From NCBI GenBank assembly GCA_021821705.1, contig JAKACE010000017.1:1-12643 (forward strand): 12,643 nt of DNA, read 5' to 3'. Position 1 is the stretch's first letter; every line of letters begins with the position of its first letter. Under the pieces are notes generated by a model. The model saw only the letters and a program-made list of their open reading frames with translations. It was not told where the DNA came from and did not search any database. Of this stretch, positions 5,659 through 10,999 are shown piece after piece. A program made the translations under genes and the position numbers. This DNA comes from Actinomycetes bacterium (lineage in GTDB: Bacteria; Actinomycetota; Acidimicrobiia; Acidimicrobiales; Palsa-688).

Positions 5659-6678
5659 ATGACCCCGCCCCCCGCTCCCTGGATCTGCGCGTACGGCGAG
5701 AACGCGTGGCAGGTGCCGGCCCGCCTCGTGCACGACGAGACCGACGACCCCCTGGCCATCAGCCGCTTCAGCTTGGTGGAGGGTTCCGCGCCCAGCTACA
5801 ACAACCTGGTCGAACTGGACCGCCAGCTGCAGACCATCACCCACATGGCGGCCGCTTTCGACGTCGCCGGCGGCCCGGTCCCGGCGCTGGCCGTGGGCAC
5901 CAAGCATGGCAATGCCTGCGGGGCGGCAGCGGCTGCCAGCCCGGTGGAGGCGACCAGGCTGATGGTGACGGGAGATACGAGAGCGATATTCGGAGGCTGT
6001 GTCATGCTCGGCTTCGCCGTGGACGCCGAGGTCGCCGACGCCCTCGTCAACCACGCCAGCCCGTCCCGGCGCCTCCTGGACACGGTTGCCGCCGCCACCT
6101 TCACGGACGAGGCGTTGGAGCTGCTGGCCCGCAAGCACGGCAAGTGCAGGGTCCTGGCCAACCCGGCGTTGGGCGGTCTGGACCGGAGTTCGCTCGACAC
6201 GGTGCCCCGCCGGCGCCAGGTACGGGGCGGGGCCCTCGAACAACCCAACTACACCTTCGTCCTCGACCTGGCGGGCCCGGACTTGCAGCGCTTCGGCACC
6301 TTGAGCCCCGACCAGGAACGCGACCTGTTGCTGGCATGGGCGGTGGGTTCGACGAGCAACTCCAACACGGTCACCATCGTGCGTGGTGGCCAGCTGCTCG
6401 GCAACGGCGTCGGCCAGCAGGACCGGGTGGGAGGCTGCGAGCTGGCCGTCAAGCGCGCCCGCGACGCCGGGCACGACATCGGGGGCGCCGTGGCCTACAG
6501 CGACAGCTTCTTCCCGTTCCCCGACGCTCCCCGCGTGCTGGTCGACGCCGGGGTCAGCGCTGTCTTCTGCACCAGCGGCTCGGTCCGCGACGAGGTCGTG
6601 CTGCAGGCAATGGTGGATGCCGGCGTTTCGGTGGCCCAGTTGCCCGACCGCCAGGCCCGTGGCTTCTTCGGGCATTGA
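5659..6678 (+). CDS. Free-standing AICAR transformylase (PurH C-terminal domain only)
   Basis: A 339-residue protein matching the AICAR formyltransferase half of PurH, which transfers a formyl group from 10-formyl-THF to AICAR to give FAICAR in purine synthesis. Landmarks in order are SYNNLVELDRQL (46-57), GTKHGNACGAA with the catalytic-type Lys82-His83 pair (80-90), AIFGGCVMLGFAVDAEVA (109-126), RRRQVRGGALEQ (184-195), DLLLAWAVGSTSNSNTV (222-238), GNGVGQQDRVGG (248-259), SDSFFPFPDA (281-290) and TSGSVRDEVV (305-314). The N-terminal IMP-cyclohydrolase (MGS-like) domain is absent: the protein starts where the transformylase starts and a complete bifunctional PurH is about 500 aa or more. The C-terminus DRQARGFFGH departs from the usual RHFRH ending. 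A GTG at 5614 would add 15 residues without homology; ATG 5659 is preferred. IMP cyclisation must be done by another gene. Confidence 0.88.
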   Translation: MTPPPAPWICAYGENAWQVPARLVHDETDDPLAISRFSLVEGSAPSYNNLVELDRQLQTITHMAAAFDVAGGPVPALAVGTKHGNACGAAAAASPVEATRLMVTGDTRAIFGGCVMLGFAVDAEVADALVNHASPSRRLLDTVAAATFTDEALELLARKHGKCRVLANPALGGLDRSSLDTVPRRRQVRGGALEQPNYTFVLDLAGPDLQRFGTLSPDQERDLLLAWAVGSTSNSNTVTIVRGGQLLGNGVGQQDRVGGCELAVKRARDAGHDIGGAVAYSDSFFPFPDAPRVLVDAGVSAVFCTSGSVRDEVVLQAMVDAGVSVAQLPDRQARGFFGH

Positions 6679-6716
6679 CCAGCTGACCGAGAACTCCGGC
6701 GGCTGCCCGCGCCAAG

Positions 6717-6741
6717 GCAGGGCGGTGGGCAAAGCCCCTGC
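6717..6741. terminator. Weak inverted repeat in convergent gap, possible bidirectional terminator
   Basis: GCAGGG (6717-6722) pairs with CCCTGC (6736-6741) around a 13-nt loop that holds a second small GGGC/GCCC pairing. It lies midway between two converging stop codons (6678 and 6791), where a terminator is expected. There is no T-tract on either strand, so support is positional only. Confidence 0.25.
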
Positions 6742-6790
6742 GTGAAGGCAGGCGTCGAGCCATCGCCGAGCCCGGCCACGGTGCCTGCCC

Positions 6791-7273
6791 CTACCAGTTG
6801 GCCGGCCCGGGCACTTGGCGCAGGGTGACGTTCACCCGGTTGAACAGATTGGTCAGGGCCACCCACAGCACGACGGCGGCGAGGGTCCTGTGGTCGTAGT
6901 GGCGGCCGGCCTCGGCCCAGATCTCGTCCGGGACGGGGTCTGTCCGGTCCGCCATGCGGGTCATCGCCTCGGTGAGGGCGAGTACCGCCCGTTCGCCATC
7001 GCTGAAGTTACCGGCGTCCCTCCAGGCTGAGACCATGAACAGGCGCTCGTCCGGTCCGCCCTGCTTGCCTGCGTTCTGCCAGGACAGGTTGACGCAGACG
7101 CTGCAACCGTTGACCTGACTGGCCCGCAGGTGCGCCAGCTCGAGCAGTTCGGGCGGAGCGCCGGCCGACATCACGCTTCGGGCCAGTGCCTGGATGGCGT
7201 CCACAGCACCGGGCACGAGGACGGCCCCATTGTCGATGCGGGGGGTGCGGACCTTCGTCTGGGTGGTTGACAT
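6791..7273 (-). CDS. Carboxymuconolactone decarboxylase/AhpD-like protein (ECF41 partner)
   Basis: A 160-residue all-helical CMD/AhpD-family protein. Features are an N-terminal RTPRIDNGAVLVPGAVDAIQAL, ELLELAHLRASQVNGCSVCVNL with CXXC at Cys57/Cys60, ERLFMVSAWRD, FSDGERAVLALTEAMTRM, PDEIWAEAGRHYDHRTLAAV and a C-terminal ALTNLFNRVNVTLRQ. CXXC members act as alkylhydroperoxidase-type thiol enzymes. Here the position four after the second Cys, normally His in the C-x-x-C-x-x-x-H motif, is Ser64, so activity may be altered. ATG 7273 is supported by AGGAG five bases upstream; a GTG-like extension to 7300 adds only poorly conserved residues. It is divergent from an ECF41-type sigma factor; CMD, oxidoreductase and epimerase (COE) genes are the established partners of ECF41 sigmas. 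Confidence 0.88.
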   Translation of the reverse strand: MSTTQTKVRTPRIDNGAVLVPGAVDAIQALARSVMSAGAPPELLELAHLRASQVNGCSVCVNLSWQNAGKQGGPDERLFMVSAWRDAGNFSDGERAVLALTEAMTRMADRTDPVPDEIWAEAGRHYDHRTLAAVVLWVALTNLFNRVNVTLRQVPGPANW

Positions 7274-7293
7274 GTTTTCTCCTGTCTCCTCGA

Positions 7294-7305
7294 CCGGCAT
7301 GCCGG
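7294..7305. repeat. 12-bp perfect palindrome upstream of the AhpD-like gene
   Basis: CCGGCATGCCGG reads the same on both strands. It lies 20 bp upstream of the AhpD-like gene's start, just beyond its AGGAG site, within the untranslated leader. It may be an operator half or RNA hairpin, but GC-rich palindromes of this size also arise by chance here. Confidence 0.4.
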
Positions 7306-7313
7306 CTGGTTAT

Positions 7314-7340
7314 TGTCACACCGGCGGGCTGGCGCCGGTC
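7314..7340 (+). promoter_or_regulatory. Candidate ECF41-type promoter (TGTCACA-N16-GGTC)
   Basis: TGTCACA at 7314-7320 exactly matches the -35 element I recall for ECF41 sigma factors. After 16 bp comes GGTC (7337-7340), one base off the recalled CGTC -10. The orientation is toward the sigma-factor gene, giving an untranslated leader of about 120 nt, so autoregulation is the natural reading. The spacer contains a 7-bp perfect inverted repeat (ACCGGCG 7320-7326, CGCCGGT 7333-7339). Confidence 0.4.
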
Positions 7341-7441
7341 TATTGCTACGGCAGGCGACGCCCGCCGCCACCACGTGGACGGCCCACGAGGCGTCGTGCC
7401 GGCAAGAGGGGCTGAGCCCCGCATGAAGCACTGGTAGTAGT

Positions 7442-7468
7442 GACCGGACGGCGCGGGAGAATGTGACG
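7442..7468 (-). promoter_or_regulatory. Weaker ECF41-like site facing the AhpD-like gene (CGTCACA-N16-GGTC)
   Basis: On the minus strand CGTCACA (7468 to 7462, one mismatch to TGTCACA) is followed by 16 bp and the same GGTC (7445 to 7442). It would drive the AhpD-like gene with a leader of about 160 nt. Together with the plus-strand site the two would point at each other across the intergenic region. With one mismatch in each box it could be coincidence. Confidence 0.22.
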
Positions 7469-7469
7469 G

Positions 7470-8366
7470 ATGGACGACAAAATCTGGTTGGCCGGCCAGT
7501 TCGAGCAGCACCGGGACCGGCTACGTGCCTTGGCGTCGCGGGTGCTCGGTTCGGCCGCCGAGGCGGACGACGCCGTGCAGGAGGCGTGGATCCGCTTGAA
7601 CCGTTCCGATGCCGAGGCGGTGGAAAACCTGGGCGCCTGGCTTACGACCGTCGTTTCCCGGGTCTGCCTCAACATGCTCCAGGCCCGACGGAACGTCCCC
7701 TGGGCTGTGGAAGAGGAGGACCTGAGCTCCGGCTCAGGGGTGGCCGCAGCCGATGGGTCGGGCCCCGAGCAGGTGGCGGTCCTGGCCGACGCCGTGGGCT
7801 TGGCCGTGCTGGTGGTGCTCGACAACCTGACCCCACCCGAGCGGGTAGCCCTGGTCCTGCACGACATGTTCGCAGTGCCGTTCGACGAGATAGGGCTGGT
7901 GCTGGACCGCAACGCCACCGCCGCCCGTCAGCTGGCCAGCCGGGCCAGGAGACAGGTCCGGGCGGCGGTAGCCGGTGGGGGCGCGGCCCGGGTACGCCGG
8001 GCCCGGGTGGTGGACGACTTCGTCGCGGCCGCCAGGCGCGGTGACCTCGAGTCGGTTGTCAGGCTCCTGCACCCCCAGGCCGTCCTCAGGGCCGACGACG
8101 AGGCGGTCCGGATGGGCGCGCCTACCGAGGCCAGTGGCCGCCGAGCCATTCTCGGCATCGCCGGCCGGGCCCGGGGGATGCAGCCGGCGCTCGTCGACGG
8201 CCGGCCGGCGGCAGTGTGGATGCCGCGGGGCCGTTTGCGGGTCATCTTCGGGTTCGTGGTCGAAGGCGACGCGATAGCGGCCATCCAGTTGGTGGCCGCT
8301 CCCGAGAAGCTCGAGCGCGCTGATGTCGTGCTGAGCGGTGCGGAGCCAGACCGTCCTCGCCGGTGA
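7470..8366 (+). CDS. ECF41-type RNA polymerase sigma factor with C-terminal SnoaL-like domain (SigJ-like)
   Basis: A 298-residue protein. Region sigma-2 spans about residues 5-75 (LRALASRVLGSAAEADDAVQEAWIRL in two blocks, AWLTTVVSRVCLNML), and sigma-4 spans about 117-168 (LTPPERVALVLHDMFAVPFDEIGLVLD, then RQLASRARRQV). From about 180 to 284 a SnoaL/NTF2-like domain follows (VVDDFVAAARRGDLESVVRLL, GRLRVIFGFVVEGDAIAAIQLV), which in ECF41 sigmas replaces a separate anti-sigma factor. Three family signatures are weakened: the linker WLP is PWAV (77-80), DGGGK is DDEAV (209-213), and NPDKL is APEKL (277-281). ATG 7470 follows GGGAGA by 9 nt. It is divergent from the AhpD-like gene, its likely target, in the usual ECF41 arrangement. 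The trigger for this class is not known to me. Confidence 0.9.
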   Translation: MDDKIWLAGQFEQHRDRLRALASRVLGSAAEADDAVQEAWIRLNRSDAEAVENLGAWLTTVVSRVCLNMLQARRNVPWAVEEEDLSSGSGVAAADGSGPEQVAVLADAVGLAVLVVLDNLTPPERVALVLHDMFAVPFDEIGLVLDRNATAARQLASRARRQVRAAVAGGGAARVRRARVVDDFVAAARRGDLESVVRLLHPQAVLRADDEAVRMGAPTEASGRRAILGIAGRARGMQPALVDGRPAAVWMPRGRLRVIFGFVVEGDAIAAIQLVAAPEKLERADVVLSGAEPDRPRR

Positions 8367-8405
8367 CGGCCACGCCCGGCACCGGCCCTGTCCTTGCCGC
8401 CACCC

Positions 8406-8426
8406 GTGCCCGGGCGCCGCGGGCAC
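8406..8426 (+). terminator. GC-rich hairpin after the sigma-factor gene
   Basis: GTGCCCG (8406-8412) and CGGGCAC (8420-8426) form a perfect 7-bp stem around a 7-nt loop, 40 nt past the sigma-factor stop and upstream of the methyltransferase promoter. No T-run follows; hairpins lacking a T-run are proposed as terminators in high-GC actinobacteria. Position supports the call, but function is inferred. Confidence 0.4.
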
Positions 8427-8438
8427 TCGACCCGCCCG

Positions 8439-8460
8439 GACTAGTACTAGTCTCCGTCCG
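8439..8460 (+). promoter_or_regulatory. Leaderless -10 overlapped by a 14-bp palindrome, methyltransferase promoter
   Basis: TAGTCT at 8448-8453 is followed by exactly 7 nt and ATG 8461. A perfect 14-bp palindrome GACTAGTACTAGTC (8439-8452) overlaps the -10 and consists of two abutting ACTAGT repeats, an A/T-rich island in very GC-rich DNA. A dimeric repressor bound there would block RNA polymerase. No good -35 is seen. Confidence 0.5.
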
Positions 8461-9291
8461 ATGACCGGTGGCCAGATGCCGGGTGTGTTGTGGGCCGACC
8501 CGGCTTTTCTGAGAGCCAATCAGTACCGCAGCGACACCAACCTGCGTGCCCGCCAGTCCATCTACGCATTCCAGCGTCCGCACGTGGACCTCCCCCGGGC
8601 AGTGCTCGACGCACTGGGGGCGGAGGGCGGCCGGCCCCTTTCCGGGCCTGCCGGCACGGTCCTGGACGTGGGCTGCGGCAACGGCAACTACCTGGCCGAG
8701 CTCGGCCGGAGGGGCCACCGGGGGCTCCTGGTTGGCCTCGACATGTCAAAAGGCATGCTCCGTGCCGCAGGCGGTGCGAACCCGGAAGCCGGATTGGTGG
8801 CAGGGGACGCGACCAGCCTGCCGCTGGCGGACGGCAGCATCGACCTGGTGCTGGCGATGCACATGCTCTACCACGTCCCCGACCCGCCCGCCGCGGTTGG
8901 GGAGCTCCGCAGGGTGCTCAGGGCGGGCGGGCGCCTCGTCGTCGTCCTCAACGCCGGGGACCACCTGGCGCAGCTACGCCGGGCCTTGCGGGACGCCGGC
9001 GACGAACTGGGCATGCTGGCCGGTGGCTTCGGGGAGCGGTTGCGGCTGGAGCAAGGCGAGCCGATGCTGCGCCGCTTCTTCGGCGTGGTGGAGCGCCACG
9101 ATTTTGTCTCCGAGCTCGTGCTGTACGACCTGGAGCCGGTGAGGAGCTACATCTCTAGCATGATCAGCAGTGAGGCTATGTCTCCGGGCCGCCTGGAGGG
9201 TTACGTGCGCCGTGCGCTCCAACGTCTGAGCCGCGGGGCCGATGGGACGGTCCGCATCACGACCCACCCCGGCTGCCTCGTCTGCTCGTAG
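8461..9291 (+). CDS. Class I SAM-dependent methyltransferase (Methyltransf_11 type)
   Basis: A 276-residue Rossmann-fold methyltransferase. Motif I is VLDVGCGNGNY (67-77), the acidic residue ending strand 2 is in LVGLDMSKGML (90-100), motif II is LVAGDATSLPLADGSIDLVL (112-131), the post-II segment is MHMLYHVPDP (133-142), and motif III is LRAGGRLVVV (153-162). The C-terminal third (about 170-276) includes FFGVVERHDFVSELVLYDLEPVRSYISS, a substrate-side insertion seen in small-molecule methyltransferases of the UbiE/YcgJ kind. The acceptor cannot be predicted. ATG 8461 is fixed by the 7-nt spacing to TAGTCT; the frame stays open upstream to 8338, but that part overlaps the sigma gene. It is a single-gene unit, converging with the repeat-protein gene only 20 bp away. 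Confidence 0.9.
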   Translation: MTGGQMPGVLWADPAFLRANQYRSDTNLRARQSIYAFQRPHVDLPRAVLDALGAEGGRPLSGPAGTVLDVGCGNGNYLAELGRRGHRGLLVGLDMSKGMLRAAGGANPEAGLVAGDATSLPLADGSIDLVLAMHMLYHVPDPPAAVGELRRVLRAGGRLVVVLNAGDHLAQLRRALRDAGDELGMLAGGFGERLRLEQGEPMLRRFFGVVERHDFVSELVLYDLEPVRSYISSMISSEAMSPGRLEGYVRRALQRLSRGADGTVRITTHPGCLVCS

Positions 9292-9311
9292 TGCTTCGTG
9301 CCCGCCGGGAA

Positions 9312-9728
9312 TCAGGCCCCGCGTCGGTGCCGGCGGGCGCGCTCGACTGCCGATAGGCCGGCGACCACGGCGACGGAGGTGGCGGCAACCAACACAAGGC
9401 GGTCCGGTGCGCTGCCGTCGCCGGGCCCCGGCCGGTCCGGCCATGGTGGGGAGCCTTCGGAGCGGTAACCGACCAGCGCCCACCTGGACCGGGCGGAGAG
9501 CGCCGATGCCCATGCCATGGCCGAACCGGCCGAGAAGCCGGACAGGACGGAGGCAACCGACCCCACTGAGAGGGCGGAGCCGAGGGAACCTACGCTCAGG
9601 ACCGACCCGACCGAGCCGACCGAGAGGACGGATCCGACAGATCCGATGCTCAGCACGGAGCCGGAGGATGCAACCGAGAGGAGCGAGCCGCGCCTCGCCG
9701 GCGCACCTGCTGGGGCATAGCGGGCCAC
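9312..9728 (-). CDS. Hypothetical nine-residue-repeat protein with C-terminal membrane anchor
   Basis: A 138-residue protein that I cannot assign to a named family. Residues 14-67 are six consecutive nine-residue units with consensus G-S-V-L-S-V-G-S-V, and a degenerate seventh and eighth unit run to about 85 (GSAMAWASA, LSARSRWAL). A Pro/Gly/Asp-rich linker (about 90-109) leads to one hydrophobic segment LVLVAATSVAVVAGLSAV (111-128) and a basic tail ERARRHRRGA. That layout suggests a single-pass protein with the tail in the cytoplasm. The alternation of small and hydrophobic residues suggests a beta-solenoid-like or glycine-zipper-like repeat. GTG 9728 is preferred because AGGA lies 7 nt upstream; GTG 9746 is the alternative. 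Downstream of the GNAT gene on the same strand (101-bp gap). Confidence 0.6.
   Translation of the reverse strand: MARYAPAGAPARRGSLLSVASSGSVLSIGSVGSVLSVGSVGSVLSVGSLGSALSVGSVASVLSGFSAGSAMAWASALSARSRWALVGYRSEGSPPWPDRPGPGDGSAPDRLVLVAATSVAVVAGLSAVERARRHRRGA
9528..9689. repeat. 27-bp degenerate coding repeat array (six units)
   Basis: Six 27-bp units encode the nine-residue repeats of the minus-strand protein. The units are diverged at the nucleotide level more than at the protein level, with Gly, Ser, Leu and Val positions held. This fits selection on the protein rather than recent slippage. Confidence 0.7.
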
Positions 9729-9829
9729 CCGGATATCCTGCCTCACCGGCGGGCCGCCTGCGAAAGCGGTGCCGCTTTGCGCCCGAAGCGCTCGGCCGAG
9801 GTTGGGCCGAGGCTGCTGTGCTGTGCCTC

Positions 9830-10360
9830 CTAGGTCTCGGACCGGCCGGCGGGCGCTCCGGGGCGGGTGCCGTCGGTGGCCAGGCGTAGTTCGTACAGAA
9901 GCAGAGACCCGCTCCTGCCGACCTGGGAGAAGCCGTTCTTCTCCAGGACGCGCCGGGAGGCGAAGTTGTCGACCTCGGTGTCGGCTTTGACCACATCGAC
10001 ACCGCCGGCGGCGCGACACACCGACACCAGAGCGGCCATTGCCGCAGTGGCATAGCCGCGCCCCCTCGCCTGTTCCACCATCCCGTAGCCGATGGTCACC
10101 GCTCGGGACCCGTCGGGTGGACCGAAGAAACCAGCCGTGCCGACCGTGGCACCGCTGGCCCGCTCCACCAGCCGGTAGACGCCGAAGGGCCCTGTGCCCT
10201 CGCCGGCCGGTAGGACACGGGAGGCCGGGGCCCGGTCCTCGCCACGCGGGAAGCCCTCGGCCCACACATCCGTGGGGCCCGGGGTGGCAGCGGCGACACG
10301 CGCTGCCTCCTGGATGGAGAGCAACACCACGTCGACACCGCCGCTGCCCGAGGCTGTCAC
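9830..10360 (-). CDS. GNAT-family N-acetyltransferase (RimJ/RimL type)
   Basis: A protein of about 176 residues with the GNAT fold: strand 1 VDVVLLSIQEAARVAA, a central FGVYRLVERASGATVGTAGFFGPP, motif A GYGMVEQARGRGYATAAMAAL (acetyl-CoA pyrophosphate loop Q-x-R-G-R-G-Y-A), ADTEVDNFASRRVLEKNGF (motif B, typical of RimJ/RimL-like enzymes that acetylate protein N-termini or small amines), and a final strand SLLLYELRLA. It transfers acetyl from acetyl-CoA; the acceptor is unknown. The start is uncertain: GTG at 10360, 10366 or 10330 all precede strand 1 and none has a clear ribosome site or TANNNT -10. The frame stays open upstream to 10948, but the extra part does not look like GNAT sequence. 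It follows a 623-bp stretch without an evident gene. Confidence 0.82.
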   Translation of the reverse strand: MTASGSGGVDVVLLSIQEAARVAAATPGPTDVWAEGFPRGEDRAPASRVLPAGEGTGPFGVYRLVERASGATVGTAGFFGPPDGSRAVTIGYGMVEQARGRGYATAAMAALVSVCRAAGGVDVVKADTEVDNFASRRVLEKNGFSQVGRSGSLLLYELRLATDGTRPGAPAGRSET

Positions 10361-10983
10361 GGCCACCGAGTCAACCAGAAAGGCGGCTCGCCGGTACCGC
10401 AGATGAACCCGATCGGGAGCCACGTCGTCTTGGATGTCGATGGTCAAGCGCACCGCACACAGGGTCACCGGCCGCTGGCGCCACTGCACGTGCCGGTCAA
10501 CGCGCGTCCTGCGTTGCAGGCGCTGCCCATCCCGAGAAGTGCGCGTCACCGATGGGCGGTACTGGTGAGGAGGGGACAAGCTCGGCTGATGAGCAAGTCG
10601 TACCGGCCGTCCCGGGCGCCCCGCTGTGCCACCCGGGCCATGGTCGAGCTGTTCCTGCTGAGAGCAGCCGGGCGCACTTTGGGTGAGGGGCCAGCAGGGC
10701 TGACCTCGGACGGCCCAGCCTGGCGAGCCGGTCGCTGGGCACAGGTGCCGTCCGATGACGGAGCCGTGATCGACCTGGTTGCAATCGAGCGTGAGGCGGG
10801 CGGCACGGACAGGTAGAGGCGGGCCGCACGGACAGGTAGAGGCGGGCCGCACGGACAGGTGGCATGGGTTGGCCCCCAGGCCGCCGCACCCAGTGACCAC
10901 CGGTGGCGGTGCAGGCGCCCAGCGCAAGGGACCGTCGCGGGGAACCAAAGGGCCTCCTCAGGAAGAGGCGCCCAAGGGTCTCC
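10361..10983. other. 623-bp stretch without a convincing gene
   Basis: Between the GNAT start and the aminotransferase stop no frame on either strand shows a recognisable domain. The best candidate is a 75-codon plus-strand frame at 10589-10816 (starts MSKSYRPSRAP) with moderate G/C third-position bias; its only purine-rich stretch is too far upstream and its stop falls in the tandem repeat. I do not call it a gene. The stretch also holds the 23-bp repeat (10795-10860) and the outer copy of the 26-bp repeat (10948-10973). It may be a decayed gene or the control region of the GNAT gene. Confidence 0.6.
10795..10860. repeat. 23-bp tandem repeat, nearly three units
   Basis: Units at 10795-10817, 10818-10840 and 10841-10860 (last cut by 3 bp) share the core CGCACGGACAGGTAGA, with a single C/G difference in unit 1. 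The near identity suggests recent slippage. It lies in the gene-poor stretch between the GNAT and aminotransferase genes. Confidence 0.92.
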
Positions 10984-10999
10984 TCAGGAAGATGCGCCC
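10948..10999. repeat. 26-bp tandem duplication spanning the aminotransferase stop, with terminator-like hairpin
   Basis: Copies at 10948-10973 and 10974-10999 differ at two positions. The inner copy (10974-10999) contains the last codons and TGA of the aminotransferase gene. The outer copy, read on the minus strand, can fold as GGGC-G-CCTC, loop TTCCT, GAGG-AG-GCCC followed by TTT, a plausible terminator for the amino-acid operon. The two substitutions in the inner copy break that pairing, so only the downstream copy would terminate. Confidence 0.85.

Noticed and set aside
5503..6732. 409-codon minus-strand open frame opposite the AICAR transformylase
   Set aside because: It is a mirror of the G/C third-position bias of the real plus-strand gene; its translation has no recognisable domain.
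9517..9720. Plus-strand frame rich in Thr-Glu-Pro-Asp repeats
   Set aside because: It is the complement of the nine-residue-repeat protein, which has a ribosome site, a membrane anchor and a basic tail; the plus frame is a simple low-complexity shadow.
9763..9778. AAAGCGG/CCGCTTT inverted repeat as a terminator after the GNAT gene
   Set aside because: The full stem would leave a two-base loop and there is no T-run, so a stable terminator is doubtful; the location between genes is the only support.
10589..10816. 75-codon plus-strand frame as a small gene
   Set aside because: No family match, the nearest purine-rich stretch is too far from the ATG, and the stop lies in a recent tandem repeat. 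Mentioned in the gene-poor stretch but not called.
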